NCBI RefSeq assembly: GCF_002811875.1
Contig: NZ_NPDZ01000003.1
Span: forward strand, 1 to 64,000
Length of the DNA stretch: 64,000 bases
DNA from: Leptospira perolatii
GTDB lineage: Bacteria > Spirochaetota > Leptospiria > Leptospirales > Leptospiraceae
Direction: 5' to 3'
The notes under the pieces were generated by a model. That model worked only from the letters and a program-made list of their open reading frames with translations. It made no database searches and was not told the origin of the DNA. A program made the position numbers and the translations under genes. Every line of letters starts with the position of its first letter. The stretch's first letter is position 1. Positions 22,499 to 30,802 of the stretch are shown here, piece after piece.

Positions 22499-23001
22499 CT
22501 GCAGATCAAAAAGAATGTAAGGTAGAACTGCGAGGCGAAACCGAAGTAGTGCTCACACGCTATTTCGCCGCGCCTCGCCAATTGGTATTTGATTGTTTTA
22601 CTAAACCAGAGCTGATGCGTCGATGGCTGACTGGTCCAGAGGGATGGACTCTTGAAACTATAGAGAACGACCTTCGGACTGGCGGGAAATACCTGTATGT
22701 CTTTGCGGATCCAAAAGGAAACAAAATGGGCGTTTATGGAAAATTCCTAGAAGTGATTGTTCCTGAGAAAGTAGCGAATAACGAAAATTATGCGGATATG
22801 GCTGCTTTTGATCCGAATGGTCCGGAAAATCCAGATGCAACGGTCGAGTCTCGCACTTTCACAACGGAAGGAAATCTGACTCTTCTGACCCATGTGTGCA
22901 AATATGCTTCCGCAGAAGTGCGGGAAATGGAATTTGGCGCGGTCGATGCTTGGAAAGAACTCTGCCAAAGGCTAGATAAATTATTGTCGGAGCTTGTTTG
23001 A
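22495..23001 (+). CDS. SRPBCC/AHSA1-family protein
   Basis: The 168-residue protein has ETEVVLTRYFAAPRQLVFDC, then FTKPELMRRWLTGPEGWTLE and a C-terminal helix AVDAWKELCQRLDKLL. This is the START-like fold of Aha1-type proteins with a hydrophobic cavity. Function is unknown, but pairing with ArsR regulators is frequent. The start overlaps the regulator's stop (ATGA). Confidence 0.85.
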   Translation: MTADQKECKVELRGETEVVLTRYFAAPRQLVFDCFTKPELMRRWLTGPEGWTLETIENDLRTGGKYLYVFADPKGNKMGVYGKFLEVIVPEKVANNENYADMAAFDPNGPENPDATVESRTFTTEGNLTLLTHVCKYASAEVREMEFGAVDAWKELCQRLDKLLSELV

Positions 23002-23103
23002 AAAATCTAAGGCTCGGTTGGAGCCTCTGCAAACTCAGCTGCGAGTGCACGTTTCATAAAATTTAAAAGACGGACGATCAGATCGCTCTAAAAGGAGAAG
23101 AAC

Positions 23104-23619
23104 ATGGCGAAGCCAAAGAAAAAAACCAGTACACTGAAGAAGAGACCTGAAGGAAAGAAAGTAAAACTCCGGGGTGCTCCGTCTCACAGCATTACACCTT
23201 TTCTAATGTTCAATGCGAACCCGGAAGAAGCTGCGAATTTCTACGTATCTATCTTCAAGAAATCTAAAATACTTAGGGCGGATGCAATGTCGGCCGATTT
23301 CATTTTGAACGGCCAAAGGTTTTTTTCTTACAATGGCGGACCTGGGTTTCAATTCAACTGGGGTGTTTCATTCATGATCAGCGTCGAGACTCAAAAAGAG
23401 GTAGATTATTATTGGAAAGCGCTTCTTGCAGATGGCGGCAAAGAAGCCATGTGTGGCTGGGTTCAGGATAAATTTGGTCTGTGGTGGCAGGTAACACCCA
23501 AGATTCTCTTAGAACTTATATCGCAGAAAGACCGAGAGAGGGCTGAGCTCGCAACCCAAGCGATGTTGAAGATGCAAAAAATTGACATCGCAGCACTTAA
23601 GGCAGCCGCTGGAGCATGA
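23104..23619 (+). CDS. VOC-family PhnB-like protein
   Basis: The 171-residue protein has a basic N-terminal tail (about 1-30). ITPFLMFNANPEEAANFYVS (about 32-51) is the start of the PhnB/3-demethylubiquinone-methyltransferase-like VOC module, and ADAMSADFILNGQRFFSYNG follows. WVQDKFGLWWQVTPKILLEL (about 118-137) is the typical ending motif DxFGxxWQ. Activity is unknown. An AAAGGAG site precedes the ATG. It is probably part of the ArsR-SRPBCC group. Confidence 0.85.
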   Translation: MAKPKKKTSTLKKRPEGKKVKLRGAPSHSITPFLMFNANPEEAANFYVSIFKKSKILRADAMSADFILNGQRFFSYNGGPGFQFNWGVSFMISVETQKEVDYYWKALLADGGKEAMCGWVQDKFGLWWQVTPKILLELISQKDRERAELATQAMLKMQKIDIAALKAAAGA

Positions 23620-23624
23620 CCTGC

Positions 23625-24221
23625 TCAGTAACTTCCAGTTTCTACCGCGCCGGCACGCTTGTAATTTGCGATAATGATTCCAGCTGGGGAGATTTGACTT
23701 TCGGTCACCTTGAACGCTGCAGGGATTGTGCCGTCCACAAATAACCGTTTCCCGCTCCCCAAGGTTAGTGGGTATATCTTGAGCCAGAACTCATCAACCA
23801 AATCATTCTTCATAAGAGTCTGGACTAAATTTGCACTTCCGTAAACATGCAAATCCGGTCCTTTCTCTTGTTTGAGTTTTCTAATTTTTTCCGCTATGTC
23901 TCCACCTAAAAAAACGGAGGGTTTCCACTCGTGAGAAGTTATGGTATTTGAGGCGACGTACTTAGTCGCTGTCATGACGGGGGGCCATATCTCCGAATGT
24001 TTCGGCCAATACGGTGCCCAGATATCAAATGTTTTGCGTCCTAACAGAAGATCAAATGGCAAGTTCATATGCTTATGCATAACTGCCTCAATCACATTGT
24101 CTGAATATGGAACCTGCCACCCGCCATACTTGAAGCCACCACTAGTATCTTCCCCCGGCATACCAGGGGCTTGTATCACGCCGTCAAGAGTGAGGAATTC
24201 GAGTACAATAAGTTTTCTCAT
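23625..24221 (-). CDS. RibD C-terminal/dihydrofolate reductase-like protein
   Basis: The 198-residue protein starts [20 protein letters not shown]. It contains [19 protein letters not shown] (about 57-75) and ends with [34 protein letters not shown]. These are the substrate- and NADPH-binding motifs of the DHFR/RibD-like reductases. It converges on the VOC gene with a gap of five bases. A second family member is at 43005. Confidence 0.85.
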   Translation of the reverse strand: MRKLIVLEFLTLDGVIQAPGMPGEDTSGGFKYGGWQVPYSDNVIEAVMHKHMNLPFDLLLGRKTFDIWAPYWPKHSEIWPPVMTATKYVASNTITSHEWKPSVFLGGDIAEKIRKLKQEKGPDLHVYGSANLVQTLMKNDLVDEFWLKIYPLTLGSGKRLFVDGTIPAAFKVTESQISPAGIIIANYKRAGAVETGSY

Positions 24222-24350
24222 TACCGAGTTCCTTATAGAATATTTGCCGCTTCAATTTAAGAACAAAAGTTTTTGTCCGTCAATAGTATTTAGTTAATGT
24301 TTTACAGCTGAATGAGCGCTAGCGTTAATAAATGCGCAGTGGAGAAGTGT

Positions 24351-24962
24351 ATGAAGCATAAGATTCTAATCGCAATCGTTCTTGCATTCATCGAAGCTTG
24401 CGTAGGAAGCGTGCACGTCGCGCAGGCCCCATTCCCGGACGAAAAGATCCGATCTGTGGCCTCAACGATTCCTATGGTCACCGTCCACTTTTCTCCAGAA
24501 GTCTCAGCGCGTCTCGTCTCTGAAAAATACGACTACGAGCTCTCACGCGATCCCAAGTTTTTGAAGTTGTTTGAGCGGATTCTTCTGTCCGTTTTGAATA
24601 CCCGTTTGGAAAATGCACCGTGCGCAAAAGCTCTCAAGCAACTCAGTCCTTCTTGGGATTTTTCCATCACGTATCGTGACGATCCTTCCGGGATCGGCGT
24701 TCTCGCTATTTGGCCACTCACAGGTTACTGGCCGCTACAGCCGATCACTGGCTCCGTCGAGATCCTTTCTCGGTTTGGGTTCAAGTCTGACTCGCTCCCT
24801 GACGAGTTCAATGTAGCTACAACCGATCAAAAGCAGATCTGGTGGTACTCATTCTACCGTCCTGGCTCTTTCGATTCCATGATCAAGGCATCATTGGAGC
24901 GCCACGTAGATTCCATTCCAGTTGATCTCTGTCTATTTATCGGAACCGCTGATGGAAAATAA
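24351..24962 (+). CDS. Putative lipoprotein
   Basis: The ATG at 24351 gives 203 residues. A signal segment KILIAIVLAFIEACVGS ends in a possible lipobox FIEAC. The mature part has the segment VTVHFSPEVSARLVSEKYDY and a central IGVLAIWPLTGYWPLQPITG, which may be a membrane-associated loop. The family is not recognised. The next lipoprotein gene overlaps by 11 bases, so both form an operon. Confidence 0.6.
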   Translation: MKHKILIAIVLAFIEACVGSVHVAQAPFPDEKIRSVASTIPMVTVHFSPEVSARLVSEKYDYELSRDPKFLKLFERILLSVLNTRLENAPCAKALKQLSPSWDFSITYRDDPSGIGVLAIWPLTGYWPLQPITGSVEILSRFGFKSDSLPDEFNVATTDQKQIWWYSFYRPGSFDSMIKASLERHVDSIPVDLCLFIGTADGK

Positions 24963-25281
24963 GCTCTCTAAATATTGCATTGCCATTTTACTGATCGGAG
25001 GAGTCATCGGAGTTTCCGCATGCAAAACCCTCCCGATTGACTACGATCGAGTTGAAAATCCTAATTGTATTGCTTATTATAGACAATACTCCAAGTATCG
25101 AAGATCTTTCCCTTACACATTCCTACCGACAGGGATAGGCTTTTTCGGAGCAATGGCAACAGACATCGGAGCACTCTATCTTGGGTCGGCTATAACTGTC
25201 GTTCTGATCGGGGTCAATAGTGCATCCATTTTCTATTATCAAAGCAAGCTTCTTGAAAGCGGCTGTCCTTTGATCGAATAG
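24952..25281 (+). CDS. Small lipoprotein with a membrane segment
   Basis: The 109-residue protein starts MENKLSKYCIAILLIGGVIG and has lipobox GVSAC (Cys about 24). A glycine-rich hydrophobic helix pair (about 57-92, TGIGFFGAMATDIGALYLGS) follows. It overlaps the preceding gene, suggesting the two proteins work together at the envelope. Family unknown. Confidence 0.6.
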   Translation: MENKLSKYCIAILLIGGVIGVSACKTLPIDYDRVENPNCIAYYRQYSKYRRSFPYTFLPTGIGFFGAMATDIGALYLGSAITVVLIGVNSASIFYYQSKLLESGCPLIE

Positions 25282-25315
25282 AAGAAATCGCTCAGACTCT
25301 AGTTCGGATAATTTT

Positions 25316-26143
25316 ATGAATACAACTTCATCAACTGAAAGATCGCTACTAAAGTTCCTTCTGCTGCTAATAGCGCTTTCGGTTCCATTATGGGTGCTCG
25401 GATCTATCTTCGAAATAGAATTGTTTCCCGGATTCTATCTATACCAACTTCCACTCGGCATGCCCTCGGTCGCTGCACTGATCCTCATCTACAGAGAACG
25501 CGGAAAGGCTGGGGTGATCAGTCTTCTCAAAAGAACATACGACTTTCGTAATATTAGATCCAAAATCTGGTACGTTCCGATTCTATTTTTATCCCCCATC
25601 GTTGGCCTGATCAACTACACGATCCTTTATTTCACCGGCGTCCCGGTTCCTTCGCTGCAATTCTCCAGTGTTATACTCCTCGGTTACAGTATGGTGTTTT
25701 TCATGACCTACGGCGAAGAGCTCGGTTTAACAGGATATCTGATCGACCCTTTGCAAGAGCGCTATAGTGCTCTTAAGTCGGGATTGATTGTTGGGTTCAT
25801 ATGGGCTGCCTACCATATCCCTGGCTTTGTGATTAGCGGATTCTATACGATCGAATGGATGTTCTGGCATGCACTCTACACTATTGCCACCCGGATTATA
25901 TTTGTTTGGGTGTATAACAACTCCGGAAAAAGTATGTTTTCTATGGCGTTGTTCCATTGGACATTCGGAATATTTTGGATCCTATTCCCGCCGACCGGCA
26001 ATTTGCAGAAGGCTACGCCTTACTATGATCCACAGATCTGCTCTCTTACGGTACTATTTTTTGCTTCAATAGTAACCTTTCTATGGGGTCCAAGGACACT
26101 AGCACATTACAGATTTTCCACAGCTGAAAACAGCAAGGGCTAG
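25316..26143 (+). CDS. CPBP-family intramembrane protein (altered motif)
   Basis: The 275-residue protein has about eight hydrophobic helices. FFMTYGEELGLTGYL (about 128-142) corresponds to the EExxxR motif of CPBP intramembrane metalloproteases, but the Arg is replaced by Thr. WAAYHIPGF (His about 166) and ALFHWTFGIFW (His about 214) match motifs 2 and 3. The Glu pair and both His residues are retained. CPBP proteins act in prenyl-protein processing or bacteriocin immunity; function here is unknown. Confidence 0.8.
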   Translation: MNTTSSTERSLLKFLLLLIALSVPLWVLGSIFEIELFPGFYLYQLPLGMPSVAALILIYRERGKAGVISLLKRTYDFRNIRSKIWYVPILFLSPIVGLINYTILYFTGVPVPSLQFSSVILLGYSMVFFMTYGEELGLTGYLIDPLQERYSALKSGLIVGFIWAAYHIPGFVISGFYTIEWMFWHALYTIATRIIFVWVYNNSGKSMFSMALFHWTFGIFWILFPPTGNLQKATPYYDPQICSLTVLFFASIVTFLWGPRTLAHYRFSTAENSKG

Positions 26144-26286
26144 AAAGGTATTGGGAAGCTATTCGGAAGCTTGTCAGAAGTTTGTAATCAACTGAAAAAT
26201 CGCAACCAATATTAAAATAAAATGAAAGACCATAACTAAGCCGATTCGGAAAATGAAACTGTAAAAAATCAAAGGAAATAGAAAAC

Positions 26287-27213
26287 TTGGATACAATTGA
26301 AAAGATACCAATTAACAGCGTCGATCAGTGGATATCGATCCGTTCGAATCGCACTAATGGCTATCCTTTGTTACTTTTTCTTCACGGAGGACCGGGAACA
26401 GCCCAAATCGCTTTTTCTAGAAAAACTCAACAGAGACTTGAGGATCATTTTGTTGTGGTGAATTGGGACCAAAGAGGTGCAGGCAGATCCTATTCTTCTT
26501 CGCTGCGAAAAGAGGATATGGTAATTGATCAGATGGTTGCCGATGCAGAGCAGGTTGTGGAATATCTTTTAAAGAGGTTCGGTCAAACCAAATTATTTCT
26601 GGTTGGTCATTCCTGGGGCAGTGTACTCGGGATAAAACTGATTTCGAAGCGCCCCGAACTTTTCCTTGCATATATCGGCATTGGCCAAGTCGTCAACATG
26701 GTAAGAGGGGAAAATCTCTCGTATGAATTTGCGCTTAAAGAGGCTAAGAAAACCGGTAATTCGCGGGCTGTAGAAGAACTCTCTAGAATCGGAAATCCGC
26801 CATACCGAAAGTTAAGCGATGCGGGTGTTCAGAGAAAATGGTTATCTGCATTTCATGGAGATGCGATTCAGGCTTCGACGATTAACGTTTTGTTAAAGAA
26901 CCTCTCTTGGAAGGATCTGCGCCTGATTGATATATACAAATTCATTCGTGGTACAATTTTTTCGCTTTCTTGCCTAGACGACGAACTAATGAAAGTGGAT
27001 TTCCTCAAGGAAATCGTAAGACTAGAAGTACCCGTTTTTTTCGGTTGCGGTCGCAGAGATTACACTACACCGTTCGAGCTGGTAACAGAATTTGCGGAAA
27101 GGCTCATTGCTCCCAAAAAGGAAATCATTTGGTTCGAGCATTCGGCCCATCTCCCGAACTTTGAGGAGCCTGAAAAATTTTCAGATCTTTGCATTTCTCT
27201 GCTTAAGATTTAA
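26287..27213 (+). CDS. Alpha/beta hydrolase, proline iminopeptidase-like
   Basis: The 308-residue protein has LFLHGGPGTAQ (oxyanion motif HGGPG, about 35-40), VVNWDQRGAGRS (about 57-68) and the nucleophile elbow LVGHSWGSVLG (Ser about 108). A C-terminal Asp and His lie in GCGRRDYTTPFE and FEHSAHLPNFEEP. These are hallmarks of proline iminopeptidases and related hydrolases. It begins with TTG. The stop overlaps the next gene's ATG by one base. Confidence 0.85.
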   Translation: MDTIEKIPINSVDQWISIRSNRTNGYPLLLFLHGGPGTAQIAFSRKTQQRLEDHFVVVNWDQRGAGRSYSSSLRKEDMVIDQMVADAEQVVEYLLKRFGQTKLFLVGHSWGSVLGIKLISKRPELFLAYIGIGQVVNMVRGENLSYEFALKEAKKTGNSRAVEELSRIGNPPYRKLSDAGVQRKWLSAFHGDAIQASTINVLLKNLSWKDLRLIDIYKFIRGTIFSLSCLDDELMKVDFLKEIVRLEVPVFFGCGRRDYTTPFELVTEFAERLIAPKKEIIWFEHSAHLPNFEEPEKFSDLCISLLKI

Positions 27214-27834
27214 TGGTGCACACTGATTCCTCTGCTAAAAATGAAAGAGTAAAAAGTAAACTGAAACAAATTATAAAAACTGCATTCATTCTCCTAGTGC
27301 TGAATTGTTCCGGAAAGAATATTAAAGGACAAGCCGCGAGCTCTCCTGAAATTAAAATTTCTGATCTACTTGATAATATTTTTTATAGTTCTTCGATCAT
27401 TCACGGTCTCACTTTGAAATTCGATAAGAAAAAGCTAACGTACGATTTCGATTTCGGCTCTGAAGGTCTCTATTGGCATGATATTGGGAAATTCACGATC
27501 ATCGAGGATAGAATCGAGCTCAAGCCTACTAAATGTGAGCCAAAATGTAGTGAATCATTTGGAGTTGGTTTCTGTGCAATCACGGACAATAAAAATTCAT
27601 ATTCACACAAACTTTCATTAGAGTGCCAGTCTAAATCGAATGGTAAATTGTTAACTACCGGTTATAAGAATAATAAAGCATCCTTTAAAATATATTCCGA
27701 AGGGGAAAGAAGTTAAGATATATTTGAAAACCATTGATAAAGAAAAAGTAAAGCAATGGGAAAATTATTGGTACTTTGTTGAGACTTTATCTACTGCTGG
27801 CTGGGTCTTCGGAGAGTTTATTAAGATTAAATAA
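27213..27834 (+). pseudogene. Lipoprotein interrupted by a frameshift near its 3' end
   Basis: The first frame (27213-27716) encodes a signal sequence with lipobox LLVLNC and a beta-rich mature part (FDFGSEGLYWHDIGKFTIIE). It stops after SEGERS. The next frame continues smoothly with EVKIYLKTIDKEKVKQWENY and ends STAGWVFGEFIKIK, an SH3-like C-terminus, at 27834. One base lost or gained near 27710 would restore one protein of about 205 residues. Sequencing error is possible. Confidence 0.55.
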
Positions 27835-27978
27835 GGGGATCACCCTCGCATAACTTAGATGGTAAGCTGAGGACCCGAATCGATTTCTGAGAAATTCAAG
27901 AAAAGCCGCCAGCTGGAGCCCTCGAAAGCTGTAAGAAATTCAATTTTGAACCGAGAAAAGTGGAAAAAATGTTCTTGC

Positions 27979-27997
27979 AATGCCCATTCAGGGCATT
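27979..27997. promoter_or_regulatory. Palindrome resembling a toxin-antitoxin operator, without genes
   Basis: AATGCCCATTCAGGGCATT is a 7-bp inverted repeat preceded by TTCTTGCAA, the same layout as the cassette 7 operator (CTTGCAA then palindrome). Only a 13-codon frame from GTG 28001 follows. Confidence 0.4.
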
Positions 27998-28107
27998 CTA
28001 GTGGTAAATTGGTTCTTTACTCGTTCTGTTTTAAGCACATAGCCCGTAATGATCTAAATTAGTTATTATACGGATGTTTCAATCCGTATGGAACGAGGAT
28101 AATATTC

Positions 28108-28434
28108 ATGTCATCCAAATTGTTTGTTGGTGGTCTCAGCTGGTCCACGACTGATCAAACCCTACGCCAAGTTTTCGAAGCTCATGGCGCTGTCCAAGAA
28201 GTCAATGTAATCGTTGATCGTGAAACTGGAAGATCCAGAGGATTCGGTTTTGTTACCTTCTCTGATCCATCTGCTGCACAATCTGCAATTGCAGAACTGA
28301 ATGGAAAAGAATTAGACGGACGAAACATTGTAGTCTCCGTTGCGGAAGACAGATCTGATAGATCTGGCGGTGGCCGCAATAGAGGTGGCGGTAATAACAA
28401 TAAAAAGTTTAGCCGCAACAACAATCGCTGGTAG
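28108..28434 (+). CDS. RRM RNA-binding protein with glycine-rich tail
   Basis: The 108-residue protein has one RRM: KLFVGGLSWSTTDQTLRQVF contains RNP2, and GRSRGFGFVTFSDPSAAQSA contains RNP1 (RGFGFVTF, about 48-55). The tail from about 85 is Gly/Asn/Arg-rich (GGGRNRGGGNNNKKFSRNNN). Such bacterial Rbp proteins bind RNA and are often cold-induced. A GAGGA site precedes the ATG. A hairpin with arms ATACGGAT and ATCCGTAT lies in the leader (about 28070-28090). A strong terminator follows. A second RRM gene without the tail is at 52060. Confidence 0.9.
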   Translation: MSSKLFVGGLSWSTTDQTLRQVFEAHGAVQEVNVIVDRETGRSRGFGFVTFSDPSAAQSAIAELNGKELDGRNIVVSVAEDRSDRSGGGRNRGGGNNNKKFSRNNNRW

Positions 28435-28475
28435 TCGATTTACAGCCCGCTTAACTTTTCTTTATAAAGTTTAGG

Positions 28476-28518
28476 AACCACAGGAAACCAAGTTTGTACT
28501 TGGAGACCTGTGGTTTTT
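28476..28518 (+). terminator. Rho-independent terminator of the RRM gene
   Basis: AACCACAGG (28476-28484) pairs with CCTGTGGTT (28507-28515), with an inner stem CCAAGT/ACTTGG around TTGT, followed by a T run. Confidence 0.8.
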
Positions 28519-28786
28519 AAGTTATAAGTACCAATCAATACAATACTTCTGGCTTTAGACGAGCAATTTCTGGCTCATACAGAAGAATGACCTCAATATT
28601 TATCCATCTCCTTTTGCAGTTCTTTTAACAAATTCAAAAATCCACCAGAAAAGCTAACTCAATATGCAAACTTCTGCATATCAATCGATTTGTGATGGTA
28701 ACTTTATGCAACAGGGGCTATCCTTTGGGGCGTTATCAAGAGTAATTAGAATATTAAATGAACCTAAATTGAGGAGGAAAACGACT
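28519..28786. other. Intergenic stretch without recognised gene
   Basis: No supported gene. A frame opening upstream of 28787 is not favoured because GAGGAGG directly precedes ATG 28787. Confidence 0.4.
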
Positions 28787-29224
28787 ATGATAGCAAAGAG
28801 CAATATCAATTTTACGCGAGTATTGTTAGGTGGGATTGCGGCCGGAATAACTTTTTTCATCATTAATGGTGCTGTGAATGGAGGGATTCTTAGGGAGCAA
28901 TTTTATGCTTGGTCGGCCGAGATGGGTAGTCTTAGGCATCCTCCAGAACCATTTGTAACAATGGGGCTTTGGCTATTGAGGGCATTTATTTTAGGTATCG
29001 TCGGAGTCTGGATGTACGCTGGTATGCGTCCGCGTTATGGTGCTGGACCTAAGACCGCATTACTTGCCGGATTATTACTTTGGATAGTAAGTAGATTTGC
29101 AATGACACTTGATCTGATTGTTTATGGCATTCTTCCTTTTGGAATTATTACGGGACAATTGATCGGCAGCTTCTTCGCAATCTTGATCGCTGTGTACTTG
29201 GGTGCCTGGCTCTACAAAGAATAA
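28787..29224 (+). CDS. Four-helix membrane protein
   Basis: The ATG at 28787 follows a GAGGAGG site and gives 145 residues. Hydrophobic helices lie at about 8-30 (VLLGGIAAGITFFIINGAVN), 60-80 (LWLLRAFILGIVGVWMYAGM), 90-110 and 115-140. The short loop MRPRYGAGPKTALLAG after helix 2 resembles YPKIRGEGHPALEG in the 11560 protein, so both may belong to one family. Function unknown. Confidence 0.65.
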   Translation: MIAKSNINFTRVLLGGIAAGITFFIINGAVNGGILREQFYAWSAEMGSLRHPPEPFVTMGLWLLRAFILGIVGVWMYAGMRPRYGAGPKTALLAGLLLWIVSRFAMTLDLIVYGILPFGIITGQLIGSFFAILIAVYLGAWLYKE

Positions 29225-29250
29225 AGTTCCGGGAGTAACGTGAGGAAATA

Positions 29251-29335
29251 GTCGCCTGCGCTACTCGGTGCACTTGCTCTCTCGCATTTCTTTCTATTCA
29301 AGGCGACACCGCATAACAATATTGGTCGTCAAATG
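29251..29335 (+). repeat. Possible attC relic
   Basis: GTGCACTTGCTCTCTCGCAT, a CCGCATAAC core-like sequence near 29308-29316 and TATTGGTCGT are short attC-like pieces. The match is weak and the arrangement is scrambled. Confidence 0.3.
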
Positions 29336-29689
29336 GCATTGATAATTAAGAAAGAAAGTGCGCTTGCAATTGATAAGAAGGGTGTCGCTATGCGCATCTA
29401 TAACAACAAAGACCAGTATTCTGGAGCGTCCGTTGTATATCAGGAAACTCAGAAAGGGCATTTTGAGGAATTTTATCATTCCAAGAGTCATTTCATTTAC
29501 TACATTATCGAAGGGAATGGGATTTGGTACATCGACGAACAAGCGTATGACGTATCCGGCGGCGACCTGATTATTATTCCTCCTAACAGCAAGTTTTACT
29601 ACAAAGGTGCATTAAAACAGATTTGTATCGTTTCTCCCTCCTGGGAACCGGAGTCGGAGCATCACGTCAGAGACATCGACTGGTCGTAA
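29333..29689 (+). CDS. Cupin-fold protein
   Basis: The 118-residue protein has a single cupin barrel. KGHFEEFYHSKSHFIYYIIE (about 43-62) carries the first motif with His, and GNGIWYIDEQAYDVSGGDLI, then IPPNSKFYYKG, is the second (Gly-Asp and Pro). The metal-ligand pattern is only partly kept. It likely binds a small ligand; function is unknown. The final Trp-Ser and stop fall within GACTGGTCGTAAC, an attC-like end. Confidence 0.72.
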   Translation: MALIIKKESALAIDKKGVAMRIYNNKDQYSGASVVYQETQKGHFEEFYHSKSHFIYYIIEGNGIWYIDEQAYDVSGGDLIIIPPNSKFYYKGALKQICIVSPSWEPESEHHVRDIDWS

Positions 29690-29862
29690 CAATATTCATA
29701 TTTGCTGCTTTCTACATAGGCAGAAATGGGGGAGGTTGGAAGAAGGAACTGTTTACCTCCCCATTTGCTCTTTACTTTAAAGTTCCCTTAAAAGTCTCCA
29801 AGTATTTCGCGAGATTTCCGACGCGCTGTTTGCTGCCCTCGTCTGATTTCGGATAACGTTCG

Positions 29863-30708
29863 TCAAGGGTGGATCGTTACTCTCAAAAATGTGGCAGGTA
29901 TCGAAACTCCATCACCCCGGCTCCGATTCTGTGCCTTTGCGAGCTCTACTAGCTGGGCGCGGAGTTCCTCTATTTTCCCGTTTTTCTTAGCAGAGTCAAA
30001 AGCGTTCATTGTTGGACCATAGAATTTTCCCAATGACTCGATAAGATCTGCCGGGCTTTTATCAGGAGATATAAAACTGTAAGTGTCTTTGACCATGGAT
30101 ATTTTCTCTTTAGATACCCCGGCCTTAGTAAAATATTCGATCACTTGATGATCCACACCCCAAGTCATCGGGCTAACGAATCCCTCCGGAGGTGGAGGAG
30201 TGAACAATGTGCTTATCTTTAACAACTGGGAAACAAATGAAGTCTGATCATTTGGGATCCAGTTTCCCATTACAATACGGCCACCAGGTTTTGTGACCCG
30301 AACCATCTCTTTCGCAACATCAAAGGGCTTGGGAGCAAACATAGCACCAAAGACGGAAAGAGTTAAGTCGAACGAATCATCTTCTACTTCATGCAAATTG
30401 CATGCATCCCCCTGTTGAAATTTCAAAAGTGAGAGACCAGCTTCTAATGCTCGTCGATTTCCTGCAGCGACTAGGTTCTCCGCGATATCGATTCCGGTTA
30501 CTTCCGCTCCGATTTGAGCAAGTGGCACTGCAGTGGTCCCATCTCCGGAACCAAGATCCAAAACGCGTAACGGCGGTTTTATTCCAAGAGAACGAACTAG
30601 AGCGTCTCCGGATTCGCGCATCAGTGCGGCGATTTCAGTAAAGTCGCCTTTTTCCCAAAGCGCTTTGTTTGGATTTTCCATTTTAGAGTCCAAAACTTGG
30701 TTTGTCAT
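29863..30708 (-). CDS. Class I SAM-dependent methyltransferase
   Basis: The ATG at 30708, preceded by AGGA, gives 281 residues; the TTG at 30723 is less likely. LRVLDLGSGDGTTAVPLAQI (SAM motif I), VTGIDIAENLVAAGNRRALE (acidic loop), DDSFDLTLSVFGAMFAPKP (motif post I to IV) and VRVTKPGGRIVMGNWIP follow in order. This is the Methyltransf_11/UbiE-like pattern. Substrate unknown. It diverges from the AraC gene at 30803 across a shared control region. Confidence 0.87.
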   Translation of the reverse strand: MTNQVLDSKMENPNKALWEKGDFTEIAALMRESGDALVRSLGIKPPLRVLDLGSGDGTTAVPLAQIGAEVTGIDIAENLVAAGNRRALEAGLSLLKFQQGDACNLHEVEDDSFDLTLSVFGAMFAPKPFDVAKEMVRVTKPGGRIVMGNWIPNDQTSFVSQLLKISTLFTPPPPEGFVSPMTWGVDHQVIEYFTKAGVSKEKISMVKDTYSFISPDKSPADLIESLGKFYGPTMNAFDSAKKNGKIEELRAQLVELAKAQNRSRGDGVSIPATFLRVTIHP

Positions 30709-30754
30709 AATTTTCCTTTGCAATTCGGATTATATTCGCAGATTTTGATGCCGA

Positions 30755-30771
30755 CTTGTATAATCCTGCAA
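30755..30771 (+). promoter_or_regulatory. Shared motif CTTGTATAATCCTGCAA, copy 1
   Basis: It contains a perfect TATAAT (30759-30764 region) about 40 bases before the AraC ATG. The same 17 bases occur at 32895 and inverted at 32958. Likely a promoter -10 with overlapping regulator site. Confidence 0.6.
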
Positions 30772-30802
30772 TCTAAGAGAAAAAACTTTACAGGCTCTTG
30801 CT

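Noticed and set aside
28069..28090. Leader hairpin ATACGGAT/ATCCGTAT as a riboswitch
   Set aside because: A single short hairpin without conserved multi-stem architecture is not enough to call a riboswitch.
28664..28786. N-terminal extension of the membrane protein at 28787
   Set aside because: A strong GAGGAGG site directly before ATG 28787 and a hydrophobic start there decide the start codon.
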